A stretch of 64,000 nucleotides of DNA from Trematomus loennbergii. Lineage: Eukaryota; Chordata; Actinopteri; Perciformes; Nototheniidae. The DNA lies in the NCBI GenBank assembly GCA_012861695.1, contig JAAOOA010000448.1:209501-273500 (forward strand), in the 5' to 3' direction. The position numbers were made by a program, and so were the translations under genes. Numbering within the stretch: the first letter of the stretch is position 1; every line of letters starts with the position of its first letter. This document shows, in pieces, positions 33,550-45,075 of the stretch. The notes beneath the pieces are model-generated. The model saw nothing but the letters and a program-made list of their open reading frames with translations, made no database searches and was not told where the DNA came from.

Positions 33550-33620
33550 TATACTTTTCCTTTTAGCTTGTCAAGCATTTTGTGTTACCTAAGTACTGTA
33601 TAAATAAAACTTGATTTGAA
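33550..33620 (+). repeat. LINE-like 3' tail
   Basis: 'agtactgtataaataaaact' resembles L2-like LINE 3' ends. A short remnant. Confidence 0.35.
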
Positions 33621-34265
33621 TGGTGTTCTTTGTTTTGCTCTCCGGGGGTCTTGGCTTAAAGAAAACTAGATCCCCATCAACAGAGAGGAGAATCATTTTA
33701 CAGAACAATTCCTAACATTACGTCTTTAAAGTCTGACGGGAGTTTCTTATGTTTCACAAGTTCCTCCAAGAACTGGAGCTGCAGAGACTGAAAATAAAAC
33801 TCAGATGCTTTTTGTTGCCGCCTTTCACAATGATCAAAAGGTTTCTGTCAGGAAAAGGTGGAGACGTTTGGAAAGAGGAGATGGGTTTGCCTTATTAATA
33901 CTGGAGGAGCTGCAGCCTGTCGGAGCGCCTGCTGGGAAACCTTCTACAGCGCTTCCTGCACAACACCACACACCAGATGTCGAACTAAATATAAAAAACT
34001 GAGCAATTACCAAACCTGCAGTTCCTGCCAATTTAACAATATACTCTTCCCTTTCCTTCTGTCTTATGCCTGAGAGCTTGAAATAAATGTACTCACAAAT
34101 TGTTTTGTTCAGGTGCAAATATGAGGTGCTTTAACTTTACTTGAGTTTTTTTCAGAATTCAAAACTTCTGTTTCCATTTTGGACGAAAATGTTTTTGCAT
34201 AATACTATGCATTAAATAGCTGGATCATGTAAACCGTCAGGAATTGTAATTTAATATACTTTATA
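33621..34265. other. Gene-free stretch
   Basis: No recognisable gene or repeat. Confidence 0.4.
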
Positions 34266-34267
34266 AA

Positions 34268-34860
34268 ACGGACAAGTCAAATCAAGCAATCTGATTGGTT
34301 CTTAGCCGTGATATAATGACGGTAATAATGTTACTTTTCACAAGTCATGTTTCCCTCCGCGTCTGAGAAAAGCTACAACCGTTACAGCTGTTACATTACG
34401 TCCGTTACGAAACTAACTAACTAACAAAGCTTAAGATGGAAACATTTAAGGTTAACTTCGACCTCCGGGTGGCCTTACTGTGGAGGAGTGGATTGAGCAG
34501 TGCCTATCTCCAGAAAAAAAAGCACCTAAACGACGACATGCAGAGCTACGTGACGAGCAGGTAGACCAACTGGAAAAGTATCACCATTCAAAAGCTTTCT
34601 GATGCGGGTCTTGAAACAAAGCAGAGAAATTATGACCGTTAGTGGTCACAGGTGCGAAAGCTCTCTCCAGAGCTACTGGAAGCCGAATCTCGCGGACCGG
34701 AGAAAGTGGAGCAATATTCTCGCCACGCCAAGCAACAGCCTAACAAACTCAACCTAGTACAAGTAACCTGTACCTCGGCGTGGTGCGTCGGGCCGAACCA
34801 CGCCCCTTAACTGTGATATAATGACCATATACCACGGCCTGTCGTGAGCTATTGCTTAAT
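34268..34860. repeat. Possible decayed DNA transposon
   Basis: The motif 'gtgatataatgac' occurs on both sides (about 34308 and 34811). Between them is a decayed reading frame starting near 34436 (METFKVNFDLRVALLWRSG...) with stops. The relation is not strong enough to name a family. Confidence 0.3.
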
Positions 34861-35317
34861 TATATCAAGTGTAGGAGCCAAAATGCCTGTTTTGCCATTA
34901 CTTATTATTCTATTATTATCTTCATTTCTGTTTGTATCATGTTTCATTCTTATTGTTTATCACTTCCGGCAATGGTCACATGGGTGTGGTTTATTGGTAT
35001 TTAGGTCACCTGTTGGATGCTGGCTTTGGGGATATGACGTAGGAAGAGGGCGAATTGCTCTGATACTTTCTGTTGACCGTGTGGTCTGGAGTTGTATATA
35101 GTTTGCTTGTCGTCTTTATTAAACACTATAAATGACTACGGACTCTTACATGGAACGCGTCACAGCAAAGCCAGTTTCAGCCTCTCAGCGGCAGGAGTTT
35201 TTTCCGCTACATCAAGTGTTCCAGCTAAACGGTCTGCTGCTGCAATATGTCTGTGAGTATTTTTGGGCCACAAGTGCCTTTATGGAAGTGACCGTGTTGA
35301 CAGCAGGAGATAGAGGG

Positions 35318-35405
35318 AATGTCCAGGGCAAATCTAGAAACCAGGTCCTCTGCATCCCAGTTCACGGGCTGCCAGCTCTACCAACTGAGCAGAATGGCGG
35401 CCCAG
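35318..35405 (-). mobile_element. tRNA-derived SINE head or tRNA pseudogene
   Basis: The minus strand reads GCTCAGTTGGTAGAGCTGGC (A-box-like) and then GGACCTGGTTTCTAG (degenerate B-box) about 35 bases on. The body cannot fold into a full cloverleaf by eye, so a SINE remnant is more likely than a functional tRNA gene. Confidence 0.5.
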
Positions 35406-36293
35406 GAAGTATTTTATCTGTTTTTGTTGAGTTTAGTTTTGCAATGCACTGGTCAGAAAACTATGCATATATACAAATGCAATTTATACTTTGTACAACT
35501 TTATTGTCAATATTTCAGTTTGTGTGTCCATTATTGTTTTTTACTGGCGACTTTAATGCTGCTACTTATTTTCCCATCGCTGTGTGCTTATTTGAATGTT
35601 TTACTTGCTTCATGTTGTCTCTTTATTTAATATGTGGGCCTACATATTTTATTTGCACTTTTCCACTACTGGACGAATAAAATATGTCTGTTTTTCTTTT
35701 TCTTTCAAAAGCTGCTTGTACGAAGCTTTCTGTCACACTCAAACACTCAAACACTCAAACACTCAAACTGTAAAAATGCTGTGTTTGAATCACAAAGCGG
35801 AGATAAATAATGCTAATTGTTCCACCTACTCACAGATACAACTGTTTGCCAAAAAAACAAAGTGTCAGGTGAAGTCACTGGCAGGACATTTTAAATCTGC
35901 ACTCAATCCACAGAAAGCTTCACCTTTGACCTTCTTCCTCCCTCGTTTCTCTGGTGAATAACGTTCAGGTTGCTAAGCAAAACGCTGTGTGCAGTTTACA
36001 GGAAGCAGAGCTGTGAGCAAACACAGATTGAATCCTCAGAAGGACAACGCTGTCAAGACCTGAAGGCCAAATGAAACTTCTGAAGACGGCAAAACTGAAG
36101 ATGAACACATTTCTAAATCTATGTAGAGGCTGCCATGTGATGGACAACAGTTTAAGGGTGTACTGGAAACAGAACGTGTTTCCTCAGTATATCCATTCAA
36201 TTAATGTACACTATTAAAACTTAGTAAAATAGATATAATCTAAAAAAATGTATTAAGTAAAATGTTCAAGTGGTTATTATTGGCCATTGTTAT
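35406..36293. other. Gene-free stretch
   Basis: Includes a short 'actcaaac' tandem repeat at 35737-35768. No gene recognised. Confidence 0.45.
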
Positions 36294-36865
36294 TTAAAGG
36301 GGACCTATCATGCAAAATGCACTTTGTGATGTCTTTTATACATAAATATGTGTCCCCGGTGTGTCGGGGAACTCATGCAGCGTCAGAAAATAAAACCCTC
36401 TCTCTTTTCCTCCATACCCAAATCTTTTAAAAACGGGTGTACAACGAGCGGATACAGATTTCCATCCGCTGTGACGTGTCCATTCGCTGTGACGTCGGCA
36501 GACCCACAGAAAGTTGCTACCAGCAACAATGCCTGACGTGTTTTGGACGTAATATGGTCTTTGTTTACATTAGCAAGCCTCGCTAACACTCAGAGCTAAC
36601 TGGAGAGCACATGTGTTTAAAAAGCAGGAAATAAAAAAAGAACTCACCTTGTGATAAATCTGCAAGAGAAAAAGCATTTGAGCTCCATACTGTTTCAGAA
36701 ATAATCCTTGACGTGGTTTAAACAGGATGGCGTTTTATCACAACCGAATTTAACTTTATCTCCGGTAGAATTCTGATCAGGCATTAGCTCCGCCTCCTCT
36801 TCTTCTTTTTTTTCAAGCTAAGGACCCAAGATCCGCGTTCTCTAACAGGGCTTCAAAAGAGGGGT

Positions 36866-37984
36866 ATAGAGTGGCGAAGTCCCTCCCACTTACTTCCGGG
36901 TATGGGACCTTATTTCGGAAAAATTATGCATTGAAGTCAATGGGGAGAGAAAACTTATCTTTCGATCCCGTTTGAATTGTGCATGAATTACACATATGAT
37001 GTTTGTCAATCTTAAAAAATCATTTCCATGTAAAAAAAGTCACAGTTTGTCTTAAAACTGTTGAATATAAGACTTTGAAAAATACGAAACTAGAAAGACT
37101 ACAAATCCCAGAGTCGCGTAAGTGATGTCACAATTGAGACACTACGATACACGTATAATACCGTATATATACGATCAGGATCTGGCTCAGATAAGATAAC
37201 TTTCACAAGATGCCTGTGTGCTTAGTACCAGGTTGTTATTATACCAGCAATGGGTCTTGCTCGTTATTTTGCTTCCCGTCTGATGAAAGGACCAGGAGTG
37301 GCTTGATCAAGTTAGCTACCTAGCTAGTAGCTAGCACGTTAGTTAGCATTACAGCCTTGTCATTTTTATTAGCCTCAACATGAAGTAACATTAAGTAACC
37401 CAAAATGTTAAACAGTAAGAGTAGTAGTCATATTTTGTGAACTCTTTGAAGAGTACTGTCACCGGTGTGATCATTCTATAATACACCATTTAAGCCCGGG
37501 GGATAAATGCTAACGCTAACGCTAGCGATCTTCTCTACTTCATGCTATCTGCACAAATGGTTGACATTAAACATTAAAACGACCGGGCAGTCAGAGAGAA
37601 TCAAAGGAAGGCAGGCAGGCAGCTTTGCATGACATTCTTCAGGACGTGTTTCATTGTGGTAATAGTGAGGGAAGTCAATCGTATTGTTGACAAGACAGTA
37701 GTGACGGCCATCTTGGTGACGTGTGTTGTTCTGTGAGACCAGAGATGTAGTTCATTGAGCGGTTCACACAAACAAATGTGTTACTTCACAGTTTTACGAC
37801 ACATTTTATTTTTTTGACTTGCAAAATTATCTTTTAAATTGACAAACATCATATGTGTAATTCGTGGCACAATTCAAACGGGATCGAAAGATAATCTTTC
37901 TCTCTCCATTGACTTCAATGCATAACTTTTCCGAAATAAGGTCCATGGTGCTCACCCGGAAGGGGAGGGACTTCGCCACTCTAT
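36866..37984. mobile_element. Long inverted-repeat element, family FB1 copy 2, with THAP-like remnant
   Basis: Ends ATAGAGTGGCGAAGTCCCTC and its complement, with arms of about 180 bases. The flanks 'gaggggta' and 'gagcagta' could be a worn 8-bp target duplication, which would fit P or hAT elements. It encloses the THAP-like frame at 37210. A shorter copy is at 11668-12321. Confidence 0.8.
37210..37323 (+). pseudogene. Truncated THAP-like zinc-finger N-terminus in FB1 element
   Basis: The ATG at 37210 gives MPVCLVPGCYYTSNGSCSLF and then CFPSDE..., 37 residues before a TAG. The C-x4-C spacing and the FP motif fit the start of a THAP (C2CH) DNA-binding domain. In the next frame the sequence continues as KDQEWLDQVS, which would supply the expected Trp. 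One A seems missing in the AAA run at 37286-37288. THAP domains occur in P-element and Kolobok transposases and in host genes. This is the only protein-like sequence in the element, so it is probably a relic of the parental transposase. Confidence 0.5.
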
Positions 37985-38319
37985 GAGCAGTATGAGGCAT
38001 GGCTACAATGGGTGATCTGTTTGGTATTTTGAAAAAAAAACTTCACTGACATGTTTTGTATAGGTATGGCCCTACAATATATTTTTCAAATATAGCATGA
38101 TAGGTCCACTTTAAGTAAGGAGCAAAGGGAGACTGCTGTTAGTTTCCTTTCTAACTTTCTAACAGATTCCCGTATATTGTGCAACTGTTTGGTTATGGTT
38201 GTGTGTTTTAAAATGCTTATGTGGTGCATATGTTGAAATGTGTTTTAAGCAAACATGACCTATTTACTTTAGCTAACATTAGTGTTTTTAACTTGTTCGT
38301 GTTTAGAAGTGGTAAAGAG

Positions 38320-39368
38320 GAAATATTCTGCTCATATTTGTATTTAGTGTCTCTACTGGGACATGTCTCCATGCTTTAATGTTCAAAAGCTCTTTATTTT
38401 TCTCATACTACCTGTGCTGCAGCACCTCTTTTCACCCTCTGTCTGAAACCAGAGCCCAGTCTGCTCTGATTGGTTAGCTGGCCGGCTCTGTTGTGATTGG
38501 TGAACCGCTTAGAGATGTCCCGCCCCTTAGCCTATCATGTACAATGTGTGTGAGTGATAGCCAATAGAAGGGCAAGTGTAACATTGTGATGTCATTTTGT
38601 TCAGGAAGTAGGAGGAGTCCAAAGGAGAGAAACTCCCTTTGGAGTGAACTTTGGTATTTTAGCCTTTGCAGACCATTTATGGCGCATTTCCATTGCAGGG
38701 CCTCGCTCGGCTTAGTACGGTATAGTTAGGCCTCGTTAGGCCAGGCTCACTTTATGCTGCGTTTCCATTACAGTTTAGTAGCTGGGGCAGTAACTATAGT
38801 AACGCAGTGTAGGCGGAGCCGTGACGTCATCTTCAATGCGAACCACAGAAAAACCACATCAGCCGTGTGGACGGTCGGAGCATATACTGCGTTAGCTTAG
38901 CCGATCTCCATTCAGAAAACACACATTTTAAAAGGTTTTTCCCCTGCCGTCTGTCTGCAGACTTGTCAAAGCATTAATTCATGGTTTTTACTAACCGGTA
39001 TCAGTATGTTGTTACTTCGGCATCATTTTGAAACGTGTATTACAATTAAATCACGGTCAAATATGTTCATTTTGTTGTAGTTGTAGCCCCCTTGCCAGCG
39101 ATTCTCTCTCTAGTTTAGCATACTCAGCCCGACTCAGCCTGGTTGTTGGCCCGCTAAGATCCTCGATTTTATGGGCCAGAAAAACTGTGAAATAGTACCC
39201 GCTAGCCGGTACTACGCCAAGTGGAAACGAAACCAAAAACGGGCCGTGCACAGCACGGCACGCTTAAACCGCGCTGTAGTGGAAATGCGCCATTACATGC
39301 AAAAAAAACGTTATTACACACTACAGGAAAGGGGTGACCCCAAATAAGCATAACAGGGCCTCTTTAAC
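38320..39368 (+). mobile_element. Family B miniature repeat with nested H3 insertion
   Basis: The left part contains 'ctgctcatatttgtatttag', 'tctcatactacctgtgctgc' and the 'accgcttagagatgtcccgc' block. The right part, after the insertion, is 'ttacatgcaaaaaaaacgtt' to ...AGCATAACAGGGCCTCTTTAA. The split lies in 'catttacatg', intact in the copy at 23.88 kb. Confidence 0.75.
38680..39292. mobile_element. PIF/Harbinger-like non-autonomous transposon, family H3 (nested)
   Basis: A 613-bp element with ends TGGCGCATTTCCA and its exact complement TGGAAATGCGCCA, flanked by TTA (38677-38679 and 39293-39295). The interior repeats the theme 'gcgtttccattacag'. No transposase frame. Confidence 0.87.
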
Positions 39369-39480
39369 TTGACAGACACCTGATCAAGAAAACCTTGTCA
39401 TTGAACACCATTTGGTCCATTCTAGGACTTAGGTGACAAAGATCTACAGTAAGTTCCCTAGCCAAGTCCCTACAAACTAA

Positions 39481-40272
39481 GGCTGCAGCCACACGAGAAC
39501 GGTAACGGTCGTATCCGCTACAGTTCTATCATATAGACGGTTCGGCCACACGAGGCCGACAGGGAAACGCAGATAACGATAATGGGTCCCAAGGTGGTAG
39601 ATCTGGGGACGCAACGCTCTGGGGGGCCAAACGGCTCCGTGTCTACGCCCTATACGATCATTTCCTGATAACGATGACGCAATAGCCCCGCCTCTCCCCA
39701 CCTCTCCTGCTCAGAGATCAGCTGCTGGGCTGTCAGAAGAGGGGGGAGGCTGGGCTGTCAGAAGAGGGGGAGGAAAAGAGAGGCTCCGTTTTATTATTAT
39801 ATAGCAAAGAAGACCTCTGACCGGCACTTTTCTAATTTTGTCTGGAAGATTTAAACTTTAACGGACATGTTGACCGGCGGAAAAAATTCTAACGGAAACT
39901 CTGCCGCACGGTCCCCCTCGTCCCTTGGAAGAGAGGTGGGTGTTTTTCATCTGCTGGTGGACTAACCGGAGAGAATTACAGCAGGAGCAAACGCTTGCCT
40001 CGGGGAGGGAGAAAAAGAGCCAGAGCGTCCACAGCGGAGAATAAACAGAAGGGCAACCATGGCAACCATGCGCAGGAAGTCTTCTTCGCTGCTTTTGGTG
40101 TATGTTGTACAGCGCCACTTACAGGCCCGGCATATGTACTACAGCGTCTCCAGCGCTTTCGAGCGGTCTCGTGTGAACGGACACGTTTCTGGTGCCTATT
40201 GCGTGTGGACGGAATACTTTTTTGATATCGAATTCGGTTTGTTTGCGTTACCGTTCTCGTGTGGCTCCAGTC
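39481..40272. mobile_element. PIF/Harbinger-like non-autonomous transposon, family H1 copy 2
   Basis: A 792-bp element flanked by TAA on both sides (39478-39480 and 40273-40275). Ends are GGCTGCAGCCACACGAGAAC and the complement of GTTCTCG...GGCTCCAGTC (positions 40253-40272). The interior ('ccgcctctccccacctctcc', 'gaccggcacttttctaattt', 'ggcatatgtactacagcgtc') matches the element at 15890-16731. Confidence 0.87.
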
Positions 40273-41006
40273 TAAGCTACCCAACACACCCTCCAACCTC
40301 CACTGCACAAAAACATTCAGAGCAACTATGGAAATCACTGCTTAGTATTCCAGTGGAAAACAAAAAGGATGATGACACTGTGCCATAACCACAGCAGCAC
40401 CAGCACGGCAGCAGCTCAGAAACAACTGCAGGGTAGAAACTAACAAAAATAAAGAATGAAAACTGAATTTGAGAGCTCACGCAGGCGGGTAGCAGACTGT
40501 GATGAAATCCTCTCTGGGATTTGCAAAACAAGGTAAAACGAGCTCTGAATGTCAAACGCTTATCAGATCAGTGACGGGCTTCAGTTTGTGTCAAAGAAGA
40601 GGAGCATATCGCTACTAATTATAGAAATGATCCCTGATCTGAATCGCCATCGTACGGAAAGCATGCAGCATGCTGGGAGTTTAACTGGTGTGCTCTTCAC
40701 AGTTCAGCAGGTCGCAGATATAAAGGGAGGATTGATAAGCTCCCATCTGAATGTCCTTCTGGAGGCAAATTGATGACACATTTAGAGATGACTGAACTAT
40801 TAAAAGGCATACTGCTCATTATCTACTGTTATATTAATACTCTGTATTCATCTAGATAAAATGTGTTGGTGCCGCTGGACTGTAATATTATTTTGCGGGC
40901 ATTTAAGTACCTTAAATAACGGGTTAGTATCTCGTGCGCACGAGAAAGTATCCGTGTGCACGAGAAACTATCCTCTTATCCTGACTTTTTTTTTTTTGTT
41001 GAGAAA
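40273..41006. other. Gene-free stretch
   Basis: No recognisable gene. Confidence 0.4.
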
Positions 41007-41820
41007 GTTACCGGTGCGCCAAGGAGGAAGTGGAGCACACAGGAGACAACCATTTCATTGCAGACTGTTATGTTTACGTGGGGAAATTACGTTGCATACA
41101 TTATTTGAGATATATTTCGAACTCAGACTTAATTTTAAGGACATTTCGGCCAGGGGTGTAGAGCTATTTGTTTAAGCACCGGATTGGCAAAACAGGAGAG
41201 TCTGTAAACCAGTCTGCTTTGATCTATGAATTAATGTCCGTGACTCTCAGAGTACCTGCTGCCCGCAGCTGGTTTAAAGGGAAACAAACACTCAGAACAC
41301 ACACACACAGAGCGGGGCTGAGCAGAGCACACCACACACACACACAGAGCGGGGCTGAGCAGAGCACACACACACAGAGCAGAGCACAAACAGACTCACA
41401 TCATGCACCTTGGTGACCGGACATCTCCTTCATAAAACTAATAAAAGGGGGAGTAATCGGGCAGTTTGTGTAGAGGTGTGTGTGTGTGTGTAGAGGTGTG
41501 TGTGCTAAAACGTAGCAGCCTGCGGTCACTCTTTAGCTGTTCTAAGGTAAACACAGCAGCAGCGCGGTGCGTAAAAGCTCTTTGCGCGCTGTGCTGCTCT
41601 TCTCAGAGTCTGAGTTACACGTCCCGCTGCCTCCTGGAGTGACCGCAGGCTGCTACGTTTTAACCACACACCCCTGGCCGAAATGTCCTTCAAATTAAGT
41701 CTGAGTTTGAAATATATCTCAAATAATGTATGCACCATCATTTCCCCACGTAAACATAACAGTCTGCAATGAAATGGTTGTCTCTTGTGTGCTCCACTTC
41801 CTCCATGGCGCAGCGGTAAC
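41007..41820. mobile_element. Foldback element FB3 with nested inner inverted repeat
   Basis: The outer arms 41007-41165 and about 41667-41820 are complementary ('gttaccg', 'aggaagtggagcacac', 'ccatttcattgcagactgtt', 'gacatttcggccaggggtgt'). A second, inner inverted pair ('aaaacgtagcagcctgcggt' near 41508 and its complement near 41640) lies between them. A CA-rich tandem with 'agagcggggctgagcagagc' is at 41300-41395. No coding sequence. Confidence 0.85.
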
Positions 41821-43235
41821 TATATGTATTACAACTATACTATTTTTGTATACACCTATAAAGACAATTGCTTAAAGTGTGTAAAAAAACAACAGTCACT
41901 TAAGTTTTAAGAAGCTCCACGGCTGATTATCTCCTTCAGGTGGATGATTCTCTGAAGTTGGTTCACATCCTTTTCTAAGCCCCTGCATTACTTTGTCATA
42001 ATTACTTTAGCCATCAGAGGTGAGAGCGGAGATTTGACTCATTAGACACGGACACTCACCTCCTCTCACATCTGATATTATCATATATCATCGTTTCTCT
42101 AAAAGTTTCACCTTCAGCGTGGAGGAGGATCACACCATGGAAATGAACCGTTTCAACATTTATTCAAAGATCAGCAATATCAATTATGACACTTTAATAA
42201 TTTGTGATTATCTTTTTTTCTTCAATTATATCCAACATTTTAAGAAGATTTATTTTGGGACCAGATTAGTGCTGTCAAGTGCAAACAGTGTTTTCTGTCT
42301 GTTAAGCAGCTTAGCTTTTTGACATCTCTGTTAACGGATAAAGTCGCTGTTTTGGAGAAATTATGTTTACCCAGGCTTCGGGAGTTATTGATTACATGTA
42401 ACGGCATAAAGTAATCCGGATACAAAAAAAAAACGTTAATGTATTGAATATATGTATCAAACTAAAATGGCGCATTTTCTGTCAGCTCAGATTTTTTTTA
42501 AACTGTAGTATGTGCTCATGTGTTTCAGTGACGGTGTATAAGCTACTGCCTGAATATGCTGAATGAAAGGCAGATTTGACTATTAATAACATCTCTGAGC
42601 AGATGAGACATGTTGATCATTGGAGACACATTGGTCTGTTTCTTATATTATATAATGGAGGCTTGTGGCGCAGTTGTTGATACTCAGATTACTTACTGAT
42701 AAAACATTTTTTCCGGTTACTAGCAATCATAACAGAATAAATGTGTACCTCCCAACCCTGTATAGTTCTGCATAAAACATCAGAGAGCTTAAACCACTCT
42801 GCTGTTTCTCCTCAGTCAAATGTGTTTTAGCATAAATATTGTTTTTTAAAAGAACACTTTCACACAAATATATAAACTGTACCCATAAAACTAGGTTGCA
42901 AACCACATTGTTATCAGATTGTTTTGGCTTCACTGTTCCTAGCTATATCTGTGCCAGTGTCACACATGAAAAGATGCACACTAAGAGATGATAGCGAGTA
43001 CAGTGTGAGATCTTTTTCCCTCTGAGGACATAAAGACATTGTCTGATGCACAGCGGGGTTCCAGGATTTGATGAGGGCGGTGAAGGCGTTTCTTGTGATT
43101 GGCCCCCTTTCCACTGTTTTTATCAGAGTGAGAAGCTGCAGCAGAGTGATTTCAGATTCACGCTGTAACAAGGTTAAGGTGCAGAAGGAAGGAGAACTCG
43201 GAGATATTACTCAAGTAAAGTATCAACATAACAAG
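41821..43235. other. Gene-free AT-rich stretch
   Basis: Nothing recognised. Confidence 0.5.
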
Positions 43236-43436
43236 AGGCCTTAGTATGCTTTTGGGGGGTTTCCCTTCCTGTAGTGTGTTATATAGGTTTCTGTGCATGT
43301 AAATGGTCTTCAAAGGCTAAAATCCCACAGTTCTCTCCCGAGGGAGTTTCTCTCCCCCTGAAACGCCTCCAATGGACACATTTGTTTACTCTCCTAACAT
43401 AATGGCATCACTGTGTAATACTTGTGCTTCTATCAG

Positions 43437-44818
43437 AGGTGGGACCAAGTCATTGTTTTGCAAGTCCGAGTCAAGTCTCAAGTCTTTGCGCTCAAGTCCG
43501 AGTCAAGTCTCAAGTCTTTGCGCTCAAGTCCGAGTCAAGTCTCAAGTCTTTGCGCTCAAGTCAGTCTCAGTCGCGCTCAAGTCCGAGTCAAGTCTCAAGT
43601 CTTTGCGCTCAAGTCCGATCAAGTCTCAAGTCTTTGCGCTCAGTCCAAGTCAGTCTCAAGTCAGGATGGGCAAGTTCAAGTCAAGTCCAAGTCCTAAACT
43701 TTGACAAAACGAGTCTTAAACAAGTCCTTATGTGCTTTTCAACAAATGTAATGACATCGATCAACAGAATAATACTTAATAATCAAACTGCTCTTTATTA
43801 GTCACATTAATACTGTAATAATCTATTTTCTCTCTGCTGGTAAAGTAACGTGTTTTCTTCTATTGTAAGAGGGATCAGTAAGGTAAGGCTACCGTGACGG
43901 TTTGATTCAGAAGGAGTTTAATGTATAAGATCCCTGATGTTGAGGTAACCAGAATGTTTATTTCCACTGTGTACAGCATGTTATAAGGGACCCACAACTA
44001 TCTTTATGCAAGGGATAATGTGCAGCGAGGCGTCTCTATGGGGAAAAGAACACCTGAATCTAGATCCCTCTGCAGGTGGTACTTTAACTATATTTTGATG
44101 CTAATACTTTTGTACTTTTACTTGTAACATTTTGAATGCAGGACTTTTATTGTAACCGAGTATTCCTACACTCTGGTACTTTTACTCAAGTACAAGATCT
44201 GAACTTCTCCCACCTCTGGCAATAAATCCTGAGTGGTTACCAAAAAAAAACCCTGCTCTGAAGGTTATTTTCATTTTACAAATCCTGCACTCAGCTTTGC
44301 TTTCTCCAATATCATTGAAATGCAGCCAGAAGCTGCTCTTTTTTCGGTTTTCGCAATTTCTTGACTTTTTCCGACGCGCTTGCATTTAAATCGGCTCCCC
44401 GTCTCCCCGTGCTCTGTGTAGCTGGCCTGTACCACTACACCTGCTGTCTTTGGAGCGTCTGCCCCCCACCCTTCTTTCACATAATGGTATGATCCTAGTG
44501 TGTCCTCACATATGATTGGCCGCATGGTGGCTCAGCAAAATAAAGTCCCGCCCCTGCCTGCATGGATTCTCAGCAAGAGTTGCAGCGGCTGAGATTCTGC
44601 TCTCCCCGACGGGAGTCTGCTCTTCTAGCGGCATCTCGCGATCGGCGTGTTGGAGACCCCTGAATTAAATTATCAAGTCACCTCAAGTCAGAAGGCTCAA
44701 GTCCAAGTCAAGTCCCGAGTCATTGGTGTTCAAGTCCAAGTCGAGTCGCAAGTGTTTTGTGATTTTGTCAAGTCGAGTCCAAAGTCATCAAATTGGTGAC
44801 TCGAGTCTGACCTCGGTA
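43437..44818 (+). repeat. 'Caagtc' tandem-rich teleost repeat, split
   Basis: 43437-43730 is built of 'caagtccgagtcaagtctca' type units ('agtctttgcgctcaagtc' repeated about five times). The same theme returns at 44678-44818 ('aagtccaagtcaagtcccga', 'gactcgagtctgacctc'). The intervening part ends with 'tacttttactcaagtacaag...ctcccacctctggc', another common teleost repeat end. Apparent reading frames are artefacts of the tandem structure. Confidence 0.7.
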
Positions 44819-44850
44819 CCGCAAGTAAATACCGCTAGTAGATTGTCGAC

Positions 44851-44866
44851 GGGGGGGGGGGGGGGG
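44851..44866 (+). repeat. G16 run
   Basis: Sixteen consecutive G, flanked by 'gtcgac' and 'tgctag'. Confidence 0.9.
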
Positions 44867-45075
44867 TGCTAGTTATCCGACCGGCCCACCTCGTCCGACC
44901 TGCCCACCTCAGTACTGCCACTGCCTAAGCGGTTGACCAATCACAACAGAGCCGGCCAGCTACCCAATCAGAGCTCTGGTTTCAGACAGAGGGTGAAAAG
45001 AGGCAGCACAGGCAGTATGAGAAAAATAAAGAGCTTGTCACAGTAGATGCACTAACTACAAATATGAACCTGAAA

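Larger units (their letters stand above)
36294..38114 (+). mobile_element. TTAA-type miniature repeat, family A, with nested foldback insertion
   Basis: Starts TTAAAGGGGACCTATCATGC and ends GCATGATAGGTCCACTTTAA, so inverted termini with TTAA at both ends. The interior matches the copies at 52678-53172 and 24889-25605. The element is split by a 1.1-kb foldback element at 36866-37984. Confidence 0.85.
43238..45075 (+). mobile_element. Family B miniature repeat split by other repeats
   Basis: The left part 43238-43370 ('ggccttagtatgcttttggg', 'gtgtgttatataggtttctg', 'gagggagtttctctccccct') and right part 44925-45075 ('gcggttgaccaatcacaaca', 'gaacctgaaaatgagcagaa') belong to one family B copy. 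About 1.5 kb of other repeats now lies between them. Confidence 0.6.

Noticed and set aside
34436..34720. Gene fragment starting METFKVNF
   Set aside because: Several in-frame stops and no family match I can name. Listed only as a possible decayed transposon.
35318..35405. Functional tRNA gene
   Set aside because: An A-box-like stretch is present but the B-box is degenerate and no full cloverleaf can be drawn. More likely a SINE remnant.
43372..43801. Three overlapping Ser/Lys/Val-rich frames
   Set aside because: Made by the 'caagtc' tandem repeat, which leaves all plus frames open.
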